From positions 1 to 5,834 of the forward strand of contig DIPO01000009.1 of NCBI GenBank assembly GCA_002427045.1: a DNA stretch of 5,834 nucleotides, in the 5' to 3' direction. The position numbers and the translations under genes are program-made. This document shows, one piece after another, positions 1 through 4,522 of this stretch. The DNA comes from Firmicutes bacterium UBA5486. Its GTDB lineage: Bacteria; Bacillota; UBA4882; UBA10575. The first letter of the stretch is position 1. Every line of letters starts with the position of its first letter. The notes under the pieces were generated by a model. That model saw only the letters and a list, made by a program, of their open reading frames with translations. It was not told the DNA's origin and made no database searches.

Positions 1-490
1 CACTTTCATTTTAGCAAAAGCATTAATCAAATATTATTTTTAATTAAACCTTAAAAATAGCAAATTAGATAATTCCTTGTAGGCCCTCAATATATTTGGT
101 TAAACTTTTAAATTAAATTATGTAATTCATTATAAAATCTACATATCATTTTGTGTCTTTATTGCTAAAAAAATACTTATTAAAACGTCCTATAATATAT
201 ATTATGTAATATAGACACAAATTCGCGTTATTTGTACGTTCGTTTTTAAATATTTCATGAATAGTTTTAATTTTAAAAATCATTAAATTCCACACTTAAT
301 AAAATTAATTTTAGTTAATTATTATTTAATACAAATAAGCCTGCATTATTTTCCCTTTTGACATTTTCCTCTACTATTGTACTATCAGCATTTTATAATA
401 TTCTGACTCAAATTTAATCCCAATTTCTAAAAATCTATAAGCTTCAGTTCTAGTCCGCTGGGCGTAAAATGAAACAGATAATAATATAGA
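1..490. other. AT-rich non-coding stretch downstream of the patatin gene
   Basis: I see no convincing gene here: both strands are full of stops and the base composition is extremely AT-rich. Visible structure is limited to a perfect 14-bp AT palindrome at 192-205 and a small hairpin with 6-bp arms ACAAAT/ATTTGT at 217-235 around a TCGCGTT loop. An isolated TTGACA at 358-363 has no -10 box at a normal distance. No GC-rich hairpin with a T-tract follows the stop of the patatin gene, so its transcription end is not evident. Confidence 0.6.
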
Positions 491-2404
491 TTAAAACGAT
501 AAATCAAGGGCTAAGGAACTTCGCCAGGAACCTTTTTCCAAGTCATATGCGACATACCCACCAAAGCTAAAGGGTTTAATACCAAGGAGATTCAAATCAC
601 AAGTTACCCCTGAGCCTAAAGCATACAAGGGCTTTATATTGTAATGTGTATCAATAAATTGATACCAGGAAACCTCTTTTAGTTGAATGCATTGGAAAAA
701 CTCAAGTGAATAAGGGAATCGATATTTGTAGTCCAATTCGATAGAAGATTGAACCAACATTTGCGTAGTAGCCAGTTCTTGATCAAACCCTCGATAAATT
801 ATTGGATGGGAAAACAAAACATTATTCTCTGTATTACTCCAAACCAATTTTGGTTTTAAAGCAAAGCTTTTCCCTAAACCAATGTTAACTGCTTGAGAAT
901 ATACATATTTAGAATTTGAGACATCTTGGCCGGGATAAGGCGTATAAAGAGAGCCCTCCCCTTTAATATTTAATTTCCCCCAGCTTCTTTCAAATGTACC
1001 TCCATTATAAAGATAATTTATCTTCTTTATATTTACCCAGCCTAAACTAAAAGTAAAATCAGGGTTGTAATATGTTAGATTTAAACCATAACTTAAATCC
1101 AAACTAGGCTCTTTTTGTTGTTCGAGATGCAGTTTGCCGATTAAATCAATAGAAGGAGTGAGACCAATTACTTTAAGCTGGGTTTCTAAGTAATCAAAAT
1201 GTTTTCCCCTAGTCAATAATTTTAGATCAGCACTCCCCTTTTGTAAAATCATCCCGTACTGTAAAGAAAATAATTCGTCTTTAAATAAATCCTGTTTAAA
1301 GAATGATTGTTCTCGACCAAAATAAACAATCGGCTTTATTCTAGTAAAGTTATATTTTAAGCGCTGGTATTTTATATCACTTATAACTTTAGGTAAATCG
1401 GGATTAAGGTAGTTAGAGCTCTTAATACTTTTTTGCTCAGATTTCAAAGGTATATTTCTATCTTTTAATATTTTATTGATGTTAGGAATTAGTTTTTTAG
1501 CTTCATTATATCCCATTGCAATAAAATCAGCTGCTAAGTGGTAATCCATAAATGAATAATCACCTACATCACAGTTGATCGTAATCTCGGAAAACCGGTT
1601 AATTATTTCTTGTGAGTTTTTTTCTTTTATTAAATTGATAAACCTAGTCCAGGCACGAATCGGAAAACCATATGTGCTATATGGCAATTCATCAAAAGCG
1701 GTTGTTGAAATTACCATGTCAGCTCCTAGGATTTTTGCGGTTTGTGCCGGAGTTAACTCCAGAATTCCAGGGTCCATCAGAAACAATCCATTATAACTAT
1801 CAATGGGGAAAAAGATCGGAATCGCATAAGAGCCTTGTATTTCTCTGGAGATATCACCGGAAGTATGTACGTATTTAACTCCATTAGTCAGGTCATAGCT
1901 TAGTAAAGCAGTAAGGATGGGGAAATCCTCCAACCTTTTATGGGGAGAAACTTTCTCCATAAAGAAATTTACCCTCTTGGTATCAATCACTGAACGGGTA
2001 AAGGGAAAATTTAAATCAAACATTGAAGGTAAGATATCGGTAGTAACCAGTTGTTCTATTTCTTCGATGGGCATACCGCTCCCGTAAAGAACCGCTACAA
2101 TCGCACCCATGCTTGAACCAACCACTAGATCAACAGGAATATCTTCTTCCTCTAAGGCCTTTAAGATCCCAACATTAACAAGAGCTCTGGCTCCCCCACC
2201 CCCCAAAGCTACCGCCACCGACGGTTTTTTTATGCATTTAAACCGATCGGATTTTTGGATATAGAATATTTCATTAGTCTCTTTTGATTCAATTACATCA
2301 TATGTACTATTATTTTCACTGGCATGAACTTGTAAAAGCATGGGTTGAAGAAGAAACACAAGAAAAACCATTAAGTTTATTAGTTTATTTTTTTTATACT
2401 TCAA
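491..2404 (-). CDS. Secreted patatin-like phospholipase with C-terminal Omp85-type outer-membrane barrel (PlpD/type Vd-like)
   Basis: Predicted serine lipid acyl hydrolase exported to, and probably anchored in, the outer membrane. Numbering is from the TTG start proposed here (637 residues). Residues 1-28 form a signal peptide: lysine-rich start, long hydrophobic run, VHA before the cut. The patatin domain spans about 62-315: the oxyanion-hole glycine run GGGGAR (68-73), the nucleophile elbow GSSMG (Ser98), and the dyad Asp211 in DPG where the family usually has DGG or DGA. Residues about 335-397 look like one POTRA domain. The remainder (about 400-637) alternates hydrophobic and polar residues as beta-strands do. 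It contains YRGF (537-540), matching the Omp85 loop-6 (V/I)RGF motif, and ends in LALDLSF, a typical outer-membrane beta-signal with terminal Phe. At about 235 residues the barrel is shorter than the 16-stranded Omp85 barrel. Start choice: an in-frame GTG lies at 2413, but AAGGTGA overlaps it and sits five bases before TTG at 2404, so TTG is preferred. No clear promoter was found. The patatin call is firm; the barrel and POTRA are inferred. Confidence 0.9.
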   Translation of the reverse strand: MKYKKNKLINLMVFLVFLLQPMLLQVHASENNSTYDVIESKETNEIFYIQKSDRFKCIKKPSVAVALGGGGARALVNVGILKALEEEDIPVDLVVGSSMGAIVAVLYGSGMPIEEIEQLVTTDILPSMFDLNFPFTRSVIDTKRVNFFMEKVSPHKRLEDFPILTALLSYDLTNGVKYVHTSGDISREIQGSYAIPIFFPIDSYNGLFLMDPGILELTPAQTAKILGADMVISTTAFDELPYSTYGFPIRAWTRFINLIKEKNSQEIINRFSEITINCDVGDYSFMDYHLAADFIAMGYNEAKKLIPNINKILKDRNIPLKSEQKSIKSSNYLNPDLPKVISDIKYQRLKYNFTRIKPIVYFGREQSFFKQDLFKDELFSLQYGMILQKGSADLKLLTRGKHFDYLETQLKVIGLTPSIDLIGKLHLEQQKEPSLDLSYGLNLTYYNPDFTFSLGWVNIKKINYLYNGGTFERSWGKLNIKGEGSLYTPYPGQDVSNSKYVYSQAVNIGLGKSFALKPKLVWSNTENNVLFSHPIIYRGFDQELATTQMLVQSSIELDYKYRFPYSLEFFQCIQLKEVSWYQFIDTHYNIKPLYALGSGVTCDLNLLGIKPFSFGGYVAYDLEKGSWRSSLALDLSF

Positions 2405-2409
2405 AAAGC

Positions 2410-2416
2410 TCACCTT
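2410..2416 (-). promoter_or_regulatory. Ribosome binding site deciding a TTG start for the patatin gene
   Basis: AAGGTGA on the minus strand overlaps the in-frame GTG at 2413-2411, so it cannot serve that codon. It lies five bases upstream of TTG at 2404-2402, nearly the same arrangement as GGAGGTGA before the ATG of the Uma2 gene. This favours a protein beginning three codons later than the longest reading frame. The signal peptide is intact either way. Confidence 0.6.
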
Positions 2417-2447
2417 ACTTTACTAGATGTCTGTTTTTTGTTATTTT

Positions 2448-2505
2448 AATTACTCTGTCAGGAAAGCATTTAACATGCCATGTCTACTTAGAAAATTCCT
2501 CTGTC
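2448..2505. repeat. Imperfect 12-bp direct repeat flanking a small palindrome upstream of the patatin gene
   Basis: AATTACTCTGTC at 2448-2459 and AATTCCTCTGTC at 2494-2505 match at 11 of 12 bases, 46 bp apart. Between them, at 2473-2483, lies the palindrome ACATG-C-CATGT. The group lies 44-101 bp upstream of the patatin start, where regulator sites could be, but chance similarity in AT-rich DNA is a real alternative. Confidence 0.25.
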
Positions 2506-2648
2506 GCTTGTCGACTCACCTGGCTTCGATTTTAATCCACACTCTTTTTATGTAATATCTAACAACATGTTTTATTCTGCTACTATTCCATAGTTACCTT
2601 CTTTGATAACCACTTACAAAAAAACAATTTCAAATATACCTAAAGATA

Positions 2649-2678
2649 TTGACATACTAGCTATTATTAAACTATAAT
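2649..2678 (+). promoter_or_regulatory. Consensus sigma-A/sigma-70 promoter for the Phd-Uma2 gene
   Basis: A perfect -35 box TTGACA (2649-2654) and a perfect -10 box TATAAT (2673-2678) are separated by 18 bp. Transcription should begin around 2684-2686, leaving a leader of only about 20 bases before the ATG at 2706. Two identical consensus boxes suggest a strong promoter that probably needs repression, which fits the DNA-binding domain encoded just downstream. Confidence 0.8.
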
Positions 2679-2686
2679 TATAGCTA
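2658..2686. promoter_or_regulatory. Candidate operator: paired TAGCTA sites across the promoter
   Basis: The self-complementary hexamer TAGCTA occurs at 2658-2663, inside the -35/-10 spacer, and at 2681-2686, over the likely transcription start. The centres are 23 bp apart, about two helical turns. With one more base each, the arms form a perfect 7-bp inverted repeat TAGCTAT/ATAGCTA. Phd/YefM antitoxins are known to bind short palindromes in their own promoters, so autorepression by the downstream gene product is the natural inference. Binding itself is not shown by the sequence. Confidence 0.45.
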
Positions 2687-2693
2687 AAGTAAT

Positions 2694-2701
2694 GGAGGTG
2701 A
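2694..2701 (+). promoter_or_regulatory. Strong ribosome binding site of the Phd-Uma2 gene
   Basis: GGAGGTGA matches the 16S rRNA anti-Shine-Dalgarno sequence over eight bases and ends four bases before the ATG at 2706. It fixes the start codon. Confidence 0.85.
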
Positions 2702-2705
2702 GCCC

Positions 2706-3434
2706 ATGCGGGTTACAACTACGGATCTACAGAACGCTTTTGGAAAGTACCTTGCTTTGGTCGCAAAGGAAGATATTATTGTGGTGAAAAATGGTAAAAG
2801 CGTTGCCAAACTCATACATTATACGGAACCGGATTTCTTTATTGTTCATGAAGAAGTCAAAGATTATCAATTAACTAAAAAAATTAGTTATGAAAAATAC
2901 ATGGCTTTGGTTAATTCCTCAGATCAAAGGTACGAATTGATTGATGGTGAGGTGTATCTTCTGGCCTCACCCAGTTTTAGCCATCAGGTGATAGTGAACG
3001 AAATAGCGGGATATTTTTACAATTACTTTAAAGAAAAACCTTGTCGAGCTTTAACTGGCCCGCTAGATGTAAAACTCTTTGGTGTCGCGACTAAATTTGA
3101 GGAGGACCCCAATGTCATCCAACCGGATGTGATGGTAATTTGTGACACGGAGAAAGTGAGTGCGGATAACAAGTACGAAGGTATCCCCACCTTGATTGTA
3201 GAAGTATTGTCTCCCTCAACCAAAGGTAAAGATTTGGCAACTAAATTATGCCTTTACATGAGAAGTGGTGTTTCAGAATACTGGATCATTGACCCGGATA
3301 AAAAGAATATTATTCAATACTCTTTTTCCCAAGAAAGAGATATTGAGAGCCTTAAAACCATACATGACGGAGAGACCATCCGCTCGATTGTTTTTGCGGA
3401 TCTGGAGATCCCCTTACCGGAGATCTTCTCTTGA
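2706..3434 (+). CDS. Phd/YefM-type DNA-binding domain fused to a Uma2-family (DUF820) PD-(D/E)XK nuclease-fold protein
   Basis: This 242-residue protein has two parts. Residues 1 to about 45 match the Phd/YefM antitoxin fold: a VTTTDLQNAFGKYL opening, then a VVKNGKSVAKLI strand pair, which in that family form the dimer and DNA-binding unit. Residues about 55-242 are a Uma2 domain: YELIDGE (76-82), a conserved His (93) in the following helix, QPDV with Asp141, IVEVLSPST with Glu166, then Lys173 and Lys180, and GVSEYWIIDP (188-197). Asp141, Glu166 and a downstream Lys are the expected PD-(D/E)XK-type residues, so the catalytic set looks intact. The cellular role of Uma2 proteins is poorly known. 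The fusion would place a promoter-binding module and a possible nuclease in one chain, in contrast to two-gene toxin-antitoxin pairs, and no separate partner gene is adjacent. It has its own consensus promoter with a candidate operator. It converges with the small barrel gene on its right. The domain assignments are confident; autoregulation and nuclease activity are inferred. Confidence 0.92.
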   Translation: MRVTTTDLQNAFGKYLALVAKEDIIVVKNGKSVAKLIHYTEPDFFIVHEEVKDYQLTKKISYEKYMALVNSSDQRYELIDGEVYLLASPSFSHQVIVNEIAGYFYNYFKEKPCRALTGPLDVKLFGVATKFEEDPNVIQPDVMVICDTEKVSADNKYEGIPTLIVEVLSPSTKGKDLATKLCLYMRSGVSEYWIIDPDKKNIIQYSFSQERDIESLKTIHDGETIRSIVFADLEIPLPEIFS

Positions 3435-3654
3435 ATTGCTCGGGTCAATACCCACATATCATCCTCTTCAATATATACCGAATTAACGTAATTACTAACA
3501 AACCATAGCTTTATTAAATGTTTTGTGCTTTTTAGTTTTACGGTTATAAAACGTAATTCCTTTGTCTGAACTAAGAATTAAATAATCATTGCAGTATTGC
3601 ACACGACCCAAAAATACTTACTGACTTTGTAAATCTCTCAGGGTTTACTCTCTT
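3435..3654. other. Convergent intergenic gap without a clear terminator
   Basis: The Uma2 gene and the small barrel gene end towards each other here. Only weak structure is visible: a 4-bp hairpin GGGT/ACCC at 3442-3453, a 6-bp AT-rich hairpin GTTTTA/TAAAAC at 3535-3552, and the 9-mer AACGTAATT at both 3485-3493 and 3550-3558. Neither hairpin is GC-rich or followed by a T-run on either strand, so I do not call an intrinsic terminator. Confidence 0.4.
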
Positions 3655-4137
3655 TTATTTGTCATAACTGGCAAATTGTATGATAAAGCCCCTAATCTGA
3701 TGATAGGCCAAGCCTAACATGCCTTTATCTGATTTAAATTGGATTCCTCCCGAGTACCCCCCATCAGATTTATACCATAATAAATCGCTTGAACTTGAAC
3801 TTATAACTCTCTCACGCATTTGCCAGTAGATCCCCGCTCCGCCAAATATCCTAATGTTTTTTGTTAAGTCCATACTTACAAGCGCGTCCACCCCATACTT
3901 CGGTTTTAATTTGTACCCATTAACAACACGTCCCCATCTAAATGAATCAATAACCGAAAACTCTACGCCAAAATGTTTTCTTACCCCCAACCCCAAGGAT
4001 AGAGAAAAGGCCTCATCTCTTCCTCCATAACCTACTGAAAAAAAGTCAAAGAAATCAGCTTTCACCTGCTGTACATTAAATATCAACAATGCTATGGCGA
4101 GGATAAAAATAATTAGACAGCGACGAATCATTACCAT
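3655..4137 (-). CDS. Small secreted protein, probable eight-stranded outer-membrane beta-barrel, family unknown
   Basis: I do not recognise a named family. From the ATG at 4137 the protein has 160 residues. Residues 1-27 are a clear signal peptide (RR near the start, a run of Ile/Leu/Ala, then VKA before Asp28). The mature part of about 133 residues is rich in Gly, Phe, Tyr and Trp. It shows alternating amphipathic stretches such as AFSLSLGLGV, FGVEFSVIDSF, GVDALVSMDL, IRIFGGAGIYW, YSGGIQF and GMLGLAYHQI, typical of small OmpA/OmpW-like barrels. It has no lipobox and no catalytic motif that I can see. The C-terminus (IIQFASYDK) lacks the usual final Phe. Start choice: the longest frame begins with TTG at 4143, but AGGGAG abuts that codon and lies six bases before ATG at 4137. 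The gene follows the Rhs gene on the same strand after a long gap. Its signal peptide argues against a role as a cytoplasmic immunity protein. A secreted protein of another kind remains possible. Confidence 0.75.
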   Translation of the reverse strand: MVMIRRCLIIFILAIALLIFNVQQVKADFFDFFSVGYGGRDEAFSLSLGLGVRKHFGVEFSVIDSFRWGRVVNGYKLKPKYGVDALVSMDLTKNIRIFGGAGIYWQMRERVISSSSSDLLWYKSDGGYSGGIQFKSDKGMLGLAYHQIRGFIIQFASYDK

Positions 4138-4143
4138 TTTCAA

Positions 4144-4149
4144 CTCCCT
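4144..4149 (-). promoter_or_regulatory. Ribosome binding site placing the small barrel gene's start at ATG 4137
   Basis: AGGGAG on the minus strand directly touches the TTG at 4143-4141 but stands six bases before the ATG at 4137-4135. Normal spacing therefore selects the ATG, shortening the product by two residues. Confidence 0.6.
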
Positions 4150-4371
4150 ATCATTTTTCCCCTTGAATATGAGCTACCTAACGACAACATTTCTTTAAGG
4201 TCTAAGAAAGGTTAGAGTTGTTTAAAATCCTGGACATTTTTTGTTGCCACGTTTTATTTTTAGGAAAGTGAACCGACGCACCCAGGGGAAAATACGATGA
4301 AATAAAATATGATTCCAACCGAGGACTACCCATTCCCTTTCTAAGAACCCAGATAAATGTCATTAATCATC
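4150..4371. other. Gap between the Rhs region and the small barrel gene
   Basis: No gene can be supported here. A 53-codon minus-strand frame (4202-4363, from ATG to TAG) starts eight bases after the candidate Rhs tail stop, but it lacks a ribosome binding site and any recognisable motif. Part of this gap (about 4265-4345) is visibly richer in G and C than its surroundings and could be a relic of a mobile element, though I see no terminal inverted repeats. TCTAAGA (4340-4346) and TCTTAGA (4370-4376) form a 7-bp inverted repeat with a 23-base loop and no T-tract. Confidence 0.35.
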
Positions 4372-4522
4372 TTAGATCCCCCCATTGTTAATTTCATCAA
4401 TTACATATCTAAAATTGTTAATATTCCCCTCAGTGTATTTGTCTTTGTTTACAATATAGATAAAAGTAAGTGTTGCTGCTGCTTTCGGGTTTTTCTCAAT
4501 GATTTTACGCACTCGGTTATAA
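4372..4522 (-). pseudogene. Probable frameshifted C-terminal tail of the Rhs protein (alternatively a 58-codon overlapping ORF)
   Basis: Just past the Rhs stop, the +1 frame stays open for 50 codons to TAA at 4374-4372. It reads as a well-balanced protein: DYNRVRKIIEKNPKAAA, then TLTFIYIVNKDKY, then a final stretch ending in DEINNGGI. The Rhs frame ends AAA AAA TGA within an A6 run (4531-4526 on the minus strand). Removing one A from that run joins the frames as DDYKRYKNDYNRVRK with no other change. The same frame also opens at an ATG at 4548, which would make a free-standing 58-residue protein overlapping the Rhs end by 26 bases, but the upstream bases give only a weak ribosome binding site. 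I favour a lost tail, by real mutation, sequencing error or slippage, over a separate immunity gene. Confidence 0.5.

Noticed and set aside
192..235. AT palindrome and small hairpin as an origin or attachment site
   Set aside because: Such short AT-rich symmetries are expected by chance at this composition, and there are no iterons, DnaA boxes or integrase gene nearby.
355..400. TTGACATTTTCCTC segment as the end of an insertion sequence or a promoter
   Set aside because: The motif resembles some IS ends, but no matching inverted end, target duplication or transposase fragment is visible, and no -10 box is properly spaced.
2284..2535. Plus-strand 83-codon frame across the patatin 5' end
   Set aside because: It is mostly antisense to the patatin signal peptide, has unlikely composition, and lacks a start signal.
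3442..3453. GGGT/ACCC hairpin as the Uma2 gene terminator
   Set aside because: The stem is only four base pairs and no T-tract follows.
4202..4363. 53-codon minus-strand frame as an immunity gene
   Set aside because: It has no ribosome binding site, no recognisable motif, and is shorter than usual immunity proteins.
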